Shown piece after piece: positions 28,438 through 38,298 of a stretch of DNA of 64,000 nucleotides; within the stretch, counting starts at the first letter, position 1, and each line of letters begins with the position of its first letter. Source of the stretch: a virus. The notes beneath the pieces are model-generated. The model made no database searches, was not told the DNA's origin, and saw only the letters and a program-made list of their open reading frames with translations. The stretch is taken from positions 1 through 64,000 of IMG/VR virus record IMGVR_UViG_3300034012_003212; one strand, given 5' to 3'. Position numbers and translations under genes: made by a program.

Positions 28438-29116
28438 CTTTACCCTCTTGAAAATACTTCATTTTATCCCTTATTTTTGCAGCTGCCTCGTAGTCTTCGT
28501 TCTTTATTGCTGCGTCCAACTCGTCTTGCAATGTCATTGATTCTCCTTCTTCTTTATCCTCTTCGATGTCATCGAAATGATCTTCAAATTCATCTTGGGG
28601 TTTATCCGTTGAATCAATTGATTTCTTGGATAAATTCATTATGACATCATTTGTTATGAAGATAGGCGCGTCGGCCCTCAATGATATTGATATTGCATCA
28701 CTCGGCCTGGAATCAAGGACGATGTGTCCTCCCTCATCTTGCACGATTATGGAAGAATACACTGTATCAAAACTATTCTTCTCAAAATCAATTCCATCTA
28801 TTACAACATACAATAGACGACCTTCCATTTTATCCATAAGTGTTACAAAGAGGTCGTGTGAGAACGGCCTGGATGTCATCCTTTCATCATTCTGGGCTTC
28901 AAGGAATATCGCTATTGACTGCGCCTCTGATCCACCTATTGTTATAGACACCATCTTCCCAGACTTGTTCTTTTCGCGGAGTATGAGGTTGTATGCATCC
29001 AAGATCTTATCGCTGGGAACAATGCCATATATCGTGAACTCGGAAGAATTCTTTGGCGTGCTGAAACTGTAATTTTCAATCCCATCATCATCCTCGTCGT
29101 CAAAAAAATCACTCAT
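28427..29116 (-). CDS. Bifunctional nuclease-family protein (BFN) with UVR motif
   Basis: Residues about 55-165 (KMVSITIGGSEAQSIAIFLE, VVIDGIDFEKNSF, VLDSRPSDAISISLRADAPIF) are the BFN/DUF151 domain (PF02577). The C-terminus (LQDELDAAIKNEDYEAAAKIRDKMK) is a UVR helical hairpin as in UvrB. This BFN-UVR form is typical of Bacteroidota chromosomes, suggesting capture from a host. It sits with helicase and recombination genes, so a role in DNA processing is likely. Confidence 0.85.
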   Translation of the reverse strand: MSDFFDDEDDDGIENYSFSTPKNSSEFTIYGIVPSDKILDAYNLILREKNKSGKMVSITIGGSEAQSIAIFLEAQNDERMTSRPFSHDLFVTLMDKMEGRLLYVVIDGIDFEKNSFDTVYSSIIVQDEGGHIVLDSRPSDAISISLRADAPIFITNDVIMNLSKKSIDSTDKPQDEFEDHFDDIEEDKEEGESMTLQDELDAAIKNEDYEAAAKIRDKMKYFQEGKDEK

Positions 29117-30667
29117 TTATATCTCCATTGTATAAATTTTGTATGGAAATTCCTCATCCTTGTATATGTCAATCCTGGATTCGCCATGCTTTAGAAGGTA
29201 GTTTTTTTCTGCTTTAACTGACCTCTTAGAACCATCATGCTTCTTCCATGATAGATCATCTTGTATATCTATTATGGTCACAACATCTTTGTTTGCATTG
29301 AGCCTCATTCCCCTTCCGATGGATTGCTTTATGATCTTCTCAGACTTATAACTCTCCACAAAAAATATGTTGTGTATGTTATTTATACTTATTCCGGTGG
29401 AAAAAGTACCAAAAGATGCTATCAGAATTTTATCCCCGCTTTCTTCCATCAACTTCTTGTACTCATCCCTTATATTTATTGACGTCGAACCATCGACGTA
29501 ATGTATACCCCTATCGTCAGTTTCTTCGCGAAGTTGGTCGTATATCCTTCTTCCGTAGTTATCCTTTATGTTCTGGAAAAGAACCAGACTGTTGTTTTTT
29601 GATTTCTTTATGAGGTCACAAATGACCCTGAATCTTTCATTTGACTTTATGACGAGTTCCCGTTCCAGCGCTAGTTGTTTCTCCCCGGTCACTGTGTCTT
29701 TTATCAGCCTCAGATCAAACAGTTTTTTGCAGAGTTCATTGTTCTTGTATTTGAGCCTCACAACTTTTATGTTCACAGGCGTGGCGACTTTCTTTTCGAA
29801 GAGATCAATGGGTCGTATTTTATTGATTAACGGACCTATGAACGCTTGTATTGTTAATGCATCTGCTGTATCATCCTGTTGCAGAGTTCCAGAAAGCCCA
29901 AATTTTATCTCAGCATCTCGGCACTTTGATATGACAACCTTTACGCTCTTTGCATTTGTGAAATGCGCTTCATCCACACACACGACATTTATGCCTTCGA
30001 ACCAGGATTCATTCTGCTTAACAAGAGATTGAAACGTTCCTATTACAATATCCACATCCTGTTTTTTCTTCTCATTGACTTCACCGGACACCATCTGGGC
30101 CTTGAACTTCGTGAGCTTCTTCTCGAATGAATATTCTTCAAATGCATCCAATGTCTGTATTATCAAGCTCGTGTTGGGAACCACTATAAGCATCTTCGAC
30201 AACTTCCCCACATGCTTAAGATATGCAAAGATCATGAATATTATCAGAGTCTTACCAGCAGAAGTGGCAAGTTCACTTATAGATCTCTTGTATTTTAATA
30301 TCTTCAGGGCGGCATCTATCTGATAATCCCTCGGCTTCTTCTCATGGTCTTTGAAATATTCCTCTGCCCACTCGCTGAAGTGTTTTTCGTCGAAATCCGA
30401 CCATATGCTTCTTTCTATTCCATCAATTTCTATGGGTATACCGAATTTTGCACAGACATCTTTCACCTTTGCTATCAAACCTATAGGAACTCGGTTTGCT
30501 TTATCAAGAAATGAAATATTACCATCCCATAACTTTTTTCTCACTAGAGGATTGAACATCCAGTTCCGAATCTTCTTTGTGAGGGATGATCTCATCTGTT
30601 GCAATTCTCTGTCGGTGTACTCAGTGAACACCAACCAATTAGAATCTTCTGTGACAACTGCTTTCAT
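29117..30667 (-). CDS. uvsW: UvsW-like superfamily 2 DNA helicase
   Basis: A T4 UvsW-type helicase for branch migration and recombination. TSAGKT (135-140) is Walker A, VVCVDEAHFT about 230 is the DEAH box, FGLSGTLQ motif III, LVLFQNIKDNYGR starts domain 2, and KIIKQSIGRGMRL is motif VI. The N-terminal 90 residues correspond to the small UvsW DNA-contact domain. At 516 residues it is near T4 length. It begins just before the UvsY-like gene end by a 4-base overlap. Confidence 0.88.
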   Translation of the reverse strand: MKAVVTEDSNWLVFTEYTDRELQQMRSSLTKKIRNWMFNPLVRKKLWDGNISFLDKANRVPIGLIAKVKDVCAKFGIPIEIDGIERSIWSDFDEKHFSEWAEEYFKDHEKKPRDYQIDAALKILKYKRSISELATSAGKTLIIFMIFAYLKHVGKLSKMLIVVPNTSLIIQTLDAFEEYSFEKKLTKFKAQMVSGEVNEKKKQDVDIVIGTFQSLVKQNESWFEGINVVCVDEAHFTNAKSVKVVISKCRDAEIKFGLSGTLQQDDTADALTIQAFIGPLINKIRPIDLFEKKVATPVNIKVVRLKYKNNELCKKLFDLRLIKDTVTGEKQLALERELVIKSNERFRVICDLIKKSKNNSLVLFQNIKDNYGRRIYDQLREETDDRGIHYVDGSTSINIRDEYKKLMEESGDKILIASFGTFSTGISINNIHNIFFVESYKSEKIIKQSIGRGMRLNANKDVVTIIDIQDDLSWKKHDGSKRSVKAEKNYLLKHGESRIDIYKDEEFPYKIYTMEI

Positions 30668-31131
30668 CGTGTTCTAAAATTTTCTAAGTCCAATCGATGT
30701 TTTATTCCGAAAATCATGCTATCGAGGGTCTTGATCGTCTCGTACATGTAGCCGGAATGGGACTTCATTATATTTATATGGTGAATGTGATCAGAGCACG
30801 CCCCGTCAATTAAATTGTTCATATCAGTCCTGCCGTATCTGACATCCATGTTATTCAGTTCTTCTATGAGCTTTTTCTTCTTTTTGTTCAACCTAGACTC
30901 AACCCTTGAAATACTCATGGTTATGTTGTATTGATACTCAACTGCTTCCTGCCTTGAAGTGTATAGGTCAACCTGAAGCTCAGCTAGATTATGAACATCT
31001 CTGATCCTTTCAGCCATCTCTTTGATCCTGTTCCTCCAATCTTCCCGCTCATCAAGGAAGCGTTCACGCATTCCGTTGAGTTCTTCTTCTACTGTTTTAG
31101 AAGAGTCCCGTGTTTCTGTTTCTTTTTCCAT
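30664..31131 (-). CDS. Probable UvsY-like recombination mediator
   Basis: Helical 155-residue protein. The central and C-terminal parts (QVDLYTSRQEAVEYQY, RLNKKKKKLIEELNN, HSGYMYETIKTLDSMIFGIKHRLDLE) align by eye with T4 UvsY, which loads the UvsX recombinase on gp32-covered DNA. Position next to uvsW supports this. The N-terminal 40 residues are extra and charged. Similarity is weak enough to leave doubt. Confidence 0.6.
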   Translation of the reverse strand: MEKETETRDSSKTVEEELNGMRERFLDEREDWRNRIKEMAERIRDVHNLAELQVDLYTSRQEAVEYQYNITMSISRVESRLNKKKKKLIEELNNMDVRYGRTDMNNLIDGACSDHIHHINIMKSHSGYMYETIKTLDSMIFGIKHRLDLENFRTR

Positions 31132-31315
31132 GTTCTTCGATCTTTACTTTAATTTTTTCTTTCTTCTTTATATCACCAATAGAAAATGATTTCAAATCCG
31201 GAAAGCTCAATTCACTTGCCGAAAATTCAATTTCACCCTTTAACTTCTGCTCAATGGGAGTGTCATCGGTAAAATCAACATGCTCCGTATTTTCTCTATA
31301 GTAAAACGATATCAT
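31097..31315 (-). CDS. Hypothetical protein, 72 aa
   Basis: Not recognised. It fills the gap between primase and UvsY-like genes, overlapping both ends (20 and 35 bases). Sequence: acidic N-terminal half (ENTEHVDFTDD) and basic end (KKKEKIKVKIEEHGKRNRN). Overlaps of this size occur elsewhere here, so it is probably real. Confidence 0.5.
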   Translation of the reverse strand: MISFYYRENTEHVDFTDDTPIEQKLKGEIEFSASELSFPDLKSFSIGDIKKKEKIKVKIEEHGKRNRNTGLF

Positions 31316-32384
31316 ACTTGTTATTGGTAAAATAACTTGATATACCCTGTATCCTTTTGTTATTCATGACGCAATGAACGATAGTATCATTCCAATCGAC
31401 CTTGCTCTTCTTCATTTTTATTCCATTATCGTCCAAAAACTTCTTCCACATAAAAACATACTGGCCACTCTTCAGCAGTTCCATTGATTTCTTTTTACCC
31501 GGTTCGTCGTAATCAAAGAGATAGCGGAATCCCTCAAATTCAAACGGAACACTAGCATGGAGTGATGCAAGTGCTATGCTGTTGGGAAAAAGGAAACAAT
31601 CCATCGGTCCTTCAAATATTGTGATGACTTTGGAAAAGTCTACATTGAATATGTTGAATGTGTTGCTCAACTTATCCATTGACTGCACATCAAGGTCTTC
31701 AATGGACTCGTTCCTCTTCAATATATCCCTTGCCTTTGACCATTTGTATGTCATATACTTCTGGCCCTGCATTTCACGCATGCCAAAATTCCTGATCTGC
31801 CAACCTATAACTTTGTTGTCCTTTCTACAGATGTTGAGGACAAAAAGCCTTTTGTACTTTGGATCCCACAGAAAGTTTTCAAAATCTCTCTGCATCCGTT
31901 TCTCCAGATACACCTCTATGGCGGAACCCTCTATTTCGGTTAGATGCAGTTTGGTTTTGAGTTCTTCTCGATCAAACATGAAATCCTTCACTCGCGGATC
32001 GAATATAGATTCTATGAGCGTGTCTGGATTAAAACTCTTTGTTTTATTGTGCTTAAAAATAAGGGATTGCACCGCCAATTCACGTAGTTTATCCCATCCG
32101 CTTTTAAGCAAATCAAAATCGCGCAAGAACTTATCAAGATTTGCATGCATTTCACAGTTAAAGCAGTGAAAGCTAAGGCTGCTGAGGTAGAGATTTCCTC
32201 TTTTTTTGAACTGATTTGAACTGGAATCACCACAGTATGGGCACGCAAAATTTAGATTATCCTTTCCAATTTTGACCACAGACTTCTGCGAAGATTCACC
32301 GAATCTAATATTCAGTATCTCCCTAACACACGCTAGTATAATTTCTGACTTCTCTTCGTCAGAAATTGCAAATTCTTTTATCAT
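31296..32384 (-). CDS. T4 gp61-like DNA primase
   Basis: From the ATG at 32384 (MIKEFAISDEEK) the N-terminus has a zinc ribbon CPYC at 48-51 and CFNC at 74-77. The centre has FENFLWDPKYKRLFVLN and a TOPRIM-like core (VITIFEGPMDCFLFPNSIALAS, FDYDEPGKKKSMELL) with acidic catalytic residues. It makes RNA primers for lagging-strand synthesis. An upstream start at 32441 would run through the terminator of the SSB gene and is rejected. Confidence 0.85.
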   Translation of the reverse strand: MIKEFAISDEEKSEIILACVREILNIRFGESSQKSVVKIGKDNLNFACPYCGDSSSNQFKKRGNLYLSSLSFHCFNCEMHANLDKFLRDFDLLKSGWDKLRELAVQSLIFKHNKTKSFNPDTLIESIFDPRVKDFMFDREELKTKLHLTEIEGSAIEVYLEKRMQRDFENFLWDPKYKRLFVLNICRKDNKVIGWQIRNFGMREMQGQKYMTYKWSKARDILKRNESIEDLDVQSMDKLSNTFNIFNVDFSKVITIFEGPMDCFLFPNSIALASLHASVPFEFEGFRYLFDYDEPGKKKSMELLKSGQYVFMWKKFLDDNGIKMKKSKVDWNDTIVHCVMNNKRIQGISSYFTNNKYDIVLL

Positions 32385-32402
32385 ACTAATAGATATTAAA
32401 AA

Positions 32403-32432
32403 ATCAGGGGGTTTAGTGTAAAACCCCCTGAT
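32403..32432 (-). terminator. Rho-independent terminator after the SSB gene
   Basis: Read on the minus strand: ATCAGGGGGTTTT, short loop, AAACCCCCTGAT, then six T. It separates the highly expressed SSB from primase and downstream genes. Confidence 0.88.
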
Positions 32433-32453
32433 ATGATGCACAGAATTTGTATC

Positions 32454-33437
32454 TTAATCTAAATCATCGTAGGAATCAAGTCCCATGTCATCTATCGGAT
32501 CCAATTTTTTCTTTGAACTCGAGCTCGGGGCGGGAATGTCATCATCCAATATATCATAGACTGATGTCACTTTTTGAGACTGAGCATTCTTTTGCCTGGG
32601 TTCTGTGCGTTTCGATGATGTATTTATCTCATCAAAAGCATCTTCTATGATCTTCGCAGGATTGATTGAACCTGACTCAACACTCTGGATCAATCGATTC
32701 ACGAGATCATGCGTCTCGTCATCCCAGTCCTTGTATCCGTTATCCTCAAGGTTCGGCGAATTCTTCTCCAGCCAATCAGCAATTTCCTTCTTCTTTTCCT
32801 TGTCCTGCATAGCTTCTTCTATGCTAACCTTCTCGCCGTCTATGTGCAAGTATGGATATGAATCACCGTCGAACTTACAGCCCGAAACATCATCCCAATC
32901 TCCACTCTTCGTAAGATGGAGGACGAATCGCCTTCCGGTCAAGAGATTAAACGGATCACGGGGTGAGCCGATTTCGGGATTTATCTCACTCTCAATCTTG
33001 TCCTTTATCTTCTTTCCGAACTTGTAGATCATGATCTTGCCAACGAGTTCAGGTGCGTTGTCATCCTTGATGACTTGAACAAGGGCATAGCATGAAAGCT
33101 TTCTTGAGAATTTTTCGGCCTGTGCCTTCATGGTCACATCCTCAGAATCTCTGAGCTTCTTCCACATCTGATAAAGAACGCTCGATTTTCCTATAGAAGA
33201 GGGGCAATCGACGAGTTGACCTGAACCTGTTGAGGGATCAACCAACCAAGCGGTCCATTTTTGGATGATTGATTTTTGTTTGTTTTTGTACCAGGGTACA
33301 AATCGAACAACGGACTTATAGACGCCGTTGTTTCCGTTTTTCGTGTTCGGGCGATAGTAGATTCCACCCTCACTTTTTGCGCCTTTAAAGGCGTCAAGAC
33401 TATCGCTCGTGAGCAATGAGTCAAAATCAAAAGACAT
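32454..33437 (-). CDS. gp32-like single-stranded DNA-binding protein
   Basis: T4 gp32-type protein: N-terminal SFDFDSLLTSD, OB-fold core (YYRPNTKNGNNGVYKSVVRFVPW, LVDCPSSIGKSSVLYQMWKKLRDSED, VQVIKDDNAPELVGKIMIYKFG, GRRFVLHLTKSGDWDDVSG) and an acidic tail (DDMGLDSYDDLD) that contacts replication partners. The gp32 zinc ligands are not kept. It coats ssDNA during replication and recombination. It has the strongest Shine-Dalgarno in this strand and its own terminator, as fits a very abundant protein. Confidence 0.9.
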   Translation of the reverse strand: MSFDFDSLLTSDSLDAFKGAKSEGGIYYRPNTKNGNNGVYKSVVRFVPWYKNKQKSIIQKWTAWLVDPSTGSGQLVDCPSSIGKSSVLYQMWKKLRDSEDVTMKAQAEKFSRKLSCYALVQVIKDDNAPELVGKIMIYKFGKKIKDKIESEINPEIGSPRDPFNLLTGRRFVLHLTKSGDWDDVSGCKFDGDSYPYLHIDGEKVSIEEAMQDKEKKKEIADWLEKNSPNLEDNGYKDWDDETHDLVNRLIQSVESGSINPAKIIEDAFDEINTSSKRTEPRQKNAQSQKVTSVYDILDDDIPAPSSSSKKKLDPIDDMGLDSYDDLD

Positions 33438-33442
33438 AAGAA

Positions 33443-33448
33443 CTCCTT
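33443..33448 (-). promoter_or_regulatory. Strong ribosome-binding site of the SSB gene
   Basis: AAGGAG, 5 bases before the ATG (minus strand). Upstream is CTATATTTTTCTAA, a possible but imperfect -7 box. The rest of the gap to 33560 shows no gene. Confidence 0.6.
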
Positions 33449-33560
33449 AGAAATTTAGAAAAATATAGAAAAACGCTAACGCGTTGAATAGTAGTATCGA
33501 AAGAATTTTTAGTTATCTAAGTCATTGTACTGTCAGCAAACGAAAAGGTTACTGCCGCCA

Positions 33561-36500
33561 TCACAAAAATTTAGCCAATGTTCCAGGGGGTACCCCTGTG
33601 ATGTAATCGCAGATTTCGTATTCATCAGTCTGGTTGTATTTGTAACTCTTTCCAGCCAGGGTGAGTGTCATGACCCTGGGTATTCTCTTCGAGAATGTGT
33701 TCTTGGTCTCAACAATCACCCTGGGCTCTTGCTCCATGAAATCTGTCACAACGTCATCTATCACATAGAATGTGTTTGAAACGAACTCGCCGGAGCCAGA
33801 ATATGGAGATCCGGACTTCGTGGTGCGTATCACGACGCGCTTGTAATTGACAGTCCTTTCTCCGTTCTGTTGGCTTGTCGTTACGGATTTGAAATTAGTC
33901 ATGTTTGTTATCAATGTCCTCGTGACGTTGTTAACTGAGTCATTTCTTCCGTTATACAGGGAAATAAGAAGAGAGTCATAGAACTTCGCAAGCGTTACCT
34001 GCCAATCATTGTTCGCTGCCGTTTGATTGGGGACGGTGAATGAAAAATCCCCAGCGCCCTTATTAGAATATAGGGCCTTAAATATGCCATCCCATCCTAC
34101 ATACTCCTGGATACCGAACTTCAATATTTTGTTCGCAGAATCTGAATTCAGGAATATATCTATCTTTGTTCCCACCTCGGATGCAACATCTGTTATCGTG
34201 TTAAGAAGCGTGTCGGTGTATGAATACGATTGTGAGTAGAAGAACGATTTAGAGTCCCTTCCATTCGTCGTACTGTTGACGGTTGGAACGTCTTTCTCGT
34301 ACGTATTCACCGTCAATGAGTCTATGTATTTGCTATATCCTGCCAAAAACGTGTTCTTTTTGTTTACAACATCTTGCTTTCCCTGATCGTAGTTCGAATC
34401 CAAAGCAACTTCAACCCTAAACGTCGGTAAACTTCCTATGGTCCTCGTGTACATGGAATATGCAGTGGTGTACGATGAATTTCCGGTTTCAACTGAATAT
34501 GGTATGTTCAGCTTCTGACCTTGGGTACTTTTCATCTTTTCACCATTGAATTCCAGCAACGCGAATTTGAGTTTTGTCGCACTACCACCCTGAGTCATAT
34601 TGATGTCAGTGGTCTGTGAACTAGAATCCTTTTCTATGAACCACTTTGAATCGTACGGTGTTTCTGTTGTCAAAAAAGTCCTAGGCTGTTGTTTCCTCAG
34701 TTCTGCATATTTTCCACCATTAGTCCTGGCATCATTCACGAATTCGGTGTTGAAAAGTTTTTCTATCTTCGACTGGAACAATTTATTATTGCTTGTTCGT
34801 ATTTCATACCTTCCTGTGAAATTAGGAGTTTTTACAAAATAGACGTCATAATACACAGTATACGCCGAAGCCTCCGAGGATCCAGAAGATGACATACCCT
34901 CAGAACTTCCTGATTTAATGTCAGTCGCAAAGGAACTCTTCAGGGGATCTTGCCATGTGTTCACGTCTCTGAAAACGCTATCAACATTTATTCTTCTGAA
35001 TGTGGTATTGTTATCGTTAGCCCCTGATACTGTGCCTGTTCCGGTTGTTGTTCCAGTAGTTGTCGCAAAATTACCACCCGTACTCGATACATTCGTTGCA
35101 TTTTTTCCTGTGCCTGTCGTGGTACTACCAGTTCCCGTGCTTGTGCCAGTTCCGGTTCCTGAGCCAGTTCCAGATCCTTGGCTGGTGCCTGTTCCGGTTC
35201 CAGCGGATGAAGAGGAACCAGCGGTTGTTGTTCCAGTGGTCGTTGTTGTTCCAGTAGTTGTAGTATTCTGTGAATTTAGGTTCTGTATCTGTTCGCGTAG
35301 CGAATTTATGACATCCGATATTTCACGAACCGAGGATGATTGATTCTGTTTTGCTGCATCCATCGCAGCCTTTAGATCATCTTCACGTTTCTTCAAAAGT
35401 GCATTACGTTGATCGAACTCGGTCTTTTGGTCCTGCAGTGATGAAGTTTGATCTAGGAGTGTTTTTTGTTGTCCAAGCAGCGCAGTTTCAAGCGCCTTCA
35501 GACTCTCTTCCTTCGAGTTCAGGAGTGATTCCCTGGAATTCAGCGATGACTCTCTTTTATCGAGAGATGCTTCCTTTTCCTTTATTCCCGCAAGTCTCGT
35601 CGATATCGCATTGTTTCTCATCAACTCAACTTTATCGAGAACCTTCTGATAATTATCAAAATTCTCAACGCTCCCCTTGTATATTACAGTCTCCTCTCCG
35701 GTGTTCCCGTCAGACAGAACCTCCACCACCGATATGTACTTCTTCTGTATAGAATAGCTCTTTGTGTTATAGAGGACGTTTATGAATTCTTCTGCGGACT
35801 TGGAGGACCATTCGGCAAATGGAACAAGTACTTCTTTTCCGCGTATGTCTGATGCTATATCCAGGCTGACAGTTCCTCTGACTGTATTCGTGTTTCTAAC
35901 CGTTATGAAGAATTTTCCTGGGAGGTCATCAATCATCCTAGAAGCATCGGCAGCGGGGACCCTGAACATCAACATGCCATTTTTGGGATCGTTGATCTGA
36001 AGATTCGCAGAAGAAGTCTCTCCTATGAAAGGAGAATACGTCGCATACCTATACCTCGATCCAGTGGATGATTCGATGATGATATTTATCTCCTGCGCAT
36101 CAGAAAGATCCAATGTTTGTATCTCTTCTGGAGTCACACGATACACCCTAAATCTAAAATAATTATCAAACGGGTTCACGAGTATCACAGCATCGGATTG
36201 ACCGAACACTATATCCCATTCAAATAATTCCTCTGGTACATATTCACCGGTTTTAGATAAAAACAACTTAGCAGTGCTCACTGAAACGTTCACAGAGTCG
36301 TAGAACGAAGGCGACACTATTCGTCGTATTCTCACATCCTGTTTCTGAACAGGGAATGTGAACTTAGGACCTTCTGTTATAGCGTTGTAGATCTTCATAG
36401 GAACAAGTTCAGAACCTATGTCAAGCTTCAACGAATTCTTTCCAAATTTCTTCGGCTCAAATGATGTCACAGATGAACTTCTTATTATCTGTGTTCCGTC

Positions 36501-37547
36501 GTCTTCGTTCGTCAGACGCATCGTGTAATCAATGGAAAATGAGAACGCAGTGTCCGCATTCTTGAGTATTGGCCTGTACAGAAACGGTTGATCGAAATCC
36601 TCCTTCTGCAAAATAACGTTACTTGAGCTGTACACCTCAGAAAAACCTATCTGTTCTGTGACGGTCAATTCATGGATGACAACATAACGGCCCCGGGTCT
36701 CATTCAGGACTGCGATATAATCTGCTATGAATTCGCCCTTCCATGTTGGATAATATTCAAAATAATCACCATTTTGTGTTATGACTGCGGCAAGGTCTCC
36801 GTACTGATCCTGCTGTTCAAACGAGGTGTATGACGGAAGCCCAGTTCGAACATAATCGAATCCGTTAAAATTTGTCACCTCCTCGATCTCATAGAAATTC
36901 ATCTTTATAAGACCGTCGGTGGAGAATCCGCTCCCATCGCTCGTCAGATAATATGCTAGCGCGTCTGTTTTTACCGGAGCAGAATCAAATTCCGTCACAA
37001 GATCTGCTAGCGACGGTATCCTAAACTCAACATACTTGTCGTAATTTGTTCCGTTTATTATGACAGGCTTTGTGTTTAGTTTTATGTAATCATCGCCATT
37101 GACATACGTAAATAAACCAACCCTTGCATCAGATAAACCATTGTTCTCGGGATATGCGATTTCTAGGACGAAACCATTCGCCGCGCTGAATGTAAATCCA
37201 GAGCGTATGTGAACGCGAATGCTGTCATAGTTCACATTCCATGATTGTCCCGGGGATGCGAGATCCGAGAGGCTCGTTACTTCAAACCTAGGATCCGTAG
37301 GAAGGTACAGTATAGGAATGTCTTGTTCGGTTCGAACCCATTGATTTTTTCCTATCTGTACGCTCGACCGATCTAGGACATTTCCTGTCTTGGAATAAGA
37401 CCTATTATCATTGACAGAATACCGATAACCGAGGATTGTGTTATCGATCAATGTAAATGTTGCATCTGATGAAGAAGCGGTATAATCACTATACTGTATC
37501 TCTATCAGAGCATAATCTGTAATTTGTATTAGTCTTGACTTTGGCAT
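33561..37547 (-). CDS. Large structural protein with coiled coil and Gly-Thr linker, 1328 aa
   Basis: Residues 1-620 are beta-rich domains without a family I can name. About 630-757 is a long coiled coil with regular repeats (KEASLDKRESSLNSRESLL, KEESLKALETALL). About 758-838 is a low-complexity Gly/Thr/Ser linker, followed by a second beta/alpha region to the end. This rod-plus-linker layout suits a tail or baseplate appendage. It begins exactly where the DUF6808-like gene ends and is the last gene of the structural operon. Confidence 0.7.
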   Translation of the reverse strand: MPKSRLIQITDYALIEIQYSDYTASSSDATFTLIDNTILGYRYSVNDNRSYSKTGNVLDRSSVQIGKNQWVRTEQDIPILYLPTDPRFEVTSLSDLASPGQSWNVNYDSIRVHIRSGFTFSAANGFVLEIAYPENNGLSDARVGLFTYVNGDDYIKLNTKPVIINGTNYDKYVEFRIPSLADLVTEFDSAPVKTDALAYYLTSDGSGFSTDGLIKMNFYEIEEVTNFNGFDYVRTGLPSYTSFEQQDQYGDLAAVITQNGDYFEYYPTWKGEFIADYIAVLNETRGRYVVIHELTVTEQIGFSEVYSSSNVILQKEDFDQPFLYRPILKNADTAFSFSIDYTMRLTNEDDGTQIIRSSSVTSFEPKKFGKNSLKLDIGSELVPMKIYNAITEGPKFTFPVQKQDVRIRRIVSPSFYDSVNVSVSTAKLFLSKTGEYVPEELFEWDIVFGQSDAVILVNPFDNYFRFRVYRVTPEEIQTLDLSDAQEINIIIESSTGSRYRYATYSPFIGETSSANLQINDPKNGMLMFRVPAADASRMIDDLPGKFFITVRNTNTVRGTVSLDIASDIRGKEVLVPFAEWSSKSAEEFINVLYNTKSYSIQKKYISVVEVLSDGNTGEETVIYKGSVENFDNYQKVLDKVELMRNNAISTRLAGIKEKEASLDKRESSLNSRESLLNSKEESLKALETALLGQQKTLLDQTSSLQDQKTEFDQRNALLKKREDDLKAAMDAAKQNQSSSVREISDVINSLREQIQNLNSQNTTTTGTTTTTGTTTAGSSSSAGTGTGTSQGSGTGSGTGTGTSTGTGSTTTGTGKNATNVSSTGGNFATTTGTTTGTGTVSGANDNNTTFRRINVDSVFRDVNTWQDPLKSSFATDIKSGSSEGMSSSGSSEASAYTVYYDVYFVKTPNFTGRYEIRTSNNKLFQSKIEKLFNTEFVNDARTNGGKYAELRKQQPRTFLTTETPYDSKWFIEKDSSSQTTDINMTQGGSATKLKFALLEFNGEKMKSTQGQKLNIPYSVETGNSSYTTAYSMYTRTIGSLPTFRVEVALDSNYDQGKQDVVNKKNTFLAGYSKYIDSLTVNTYEKDVPTVNSTTNGRDSKSFFYSQSYSYTDTLLNTITDVASEVGTKIDIFLNSDSANKILKFGIQEYVGWDGIFKALYSNKGAGDFSFTVPNQTAANNDWQVTLAKFYDSLLISLYNGRNDSVNNVTRTLITNMTNFKSVTTSQQNGERTVNYKRVVIRTTKSGSPYSGSGEFVSNTFYVIDDVVTDFMEQEPRVIVETKNTFSKRIPRVMTLTLAGKSYKYNQTDEYEICDYITGVPPGTLAKFL

Positions 37548-38287
37548 CAGAAATTTATTATGTTTAATCCTACAGTCAAACTCAGCGCGGGAATTATGCC
37601 TAATTGGCCCGATGGTGAAATTCCATATCCTATAGAAGGACCTATTGACAATGAAAATCTCTTGTTGTCGTTTATAAAAGGTTTCTCCGGATCCTTTACT
37701 GCGCCTTCCACATCAAAATATACTCCAGGAAAATCCGTTCTTGCGTATGCCTTGATTTTTCCATCTTCTTCCTTTATCCCAGTAAAAATCTTAATCCTCA
37801 GCTTAAAATCTTCAATTGTCGATTGTTTTGAATCCAACACGAGATTTGAATCCTTTGTCCTTATTCTAATGGGCGTTGTTCCCTTGAACGCAATGCTATT
37901 CAATGAATCGTGGTTCTTCTCATAATTGAATTTTATAGAAAACGTAGAGTCTCCCGTCTTATAGATATAATTATCCACAAATATGGTATCTACTCCTATT
38001 GTTGTTGAAGCCCCTGTTATTGTCTTACCCTTCTGTGCTATGAGCTCTTTTGTCAACTGTGAGTTAAGCTTCTTAAGAGTTTCAATGTCTCCAATGTATA
38101 CCATTCGCTCGTACACAGCCCTTCCAAGCGCATCCACGCTCTTCTTTGTAACATCTCTCAACGCTTCAATGTTCTGATTAGCCTCATTTATGTCCCTCTG
38201 CTTTGAACTACATGACTTTATGCTAGCAAAAAGAGCTATACATAGTCCTAGTATCACGGCAGAAAAAATCAGATCCTTCTTTGTCAT
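37547..38287 (-). CDS. DUF6808-like membrane-anchored protein, 246 aa
   Basis: One N-terminal membrane segment (FSAVILGLCIALFASI, then a Cys in KSCSS), a coiled coil to about residue 95, and a beta-rich end (LSIGPSIGYGISPSGQLG). Bacteroidota phages commonly carry such proteins, grouped as DUF6808 as I recall. The anchor plus periplasmic coiled coil resembles an inner-membrane spanin, so a lysis role is possible. It interrupts the structural genes. Confidence 0.6.
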   Translation of the reverse strand: MTKKDLIFSAVILGLCIALFASIKSCSSKQRDINEANQNIEALRDVTKKSVDALGRAVYERMVYIGDIETLKKLNSQLTKELIAQKGKTITGASTTIGVDTIFVDNYIYKTGDSTFSIKFNYEKNHDSLNSIAFKGTTPIRIRTKDSNLVLDSKQSTIEDFKLRIKIFTGIKEEDGKIKAYARTDFPGVYFDVEGAVKDPEKPFINDNKRFSLSIGPSIGYGISPSGQLGIIPALSLTVGLNIINF

Positions 38288-38298
38288 TTTTAAATCCT

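Noticed and set aside
32385-32441. Upstream start for the primase (at 32441)
   Set aside because: It would translate through the SSB terminator hairpin; the ATG at 32384 starts a natural primase N-terminus.
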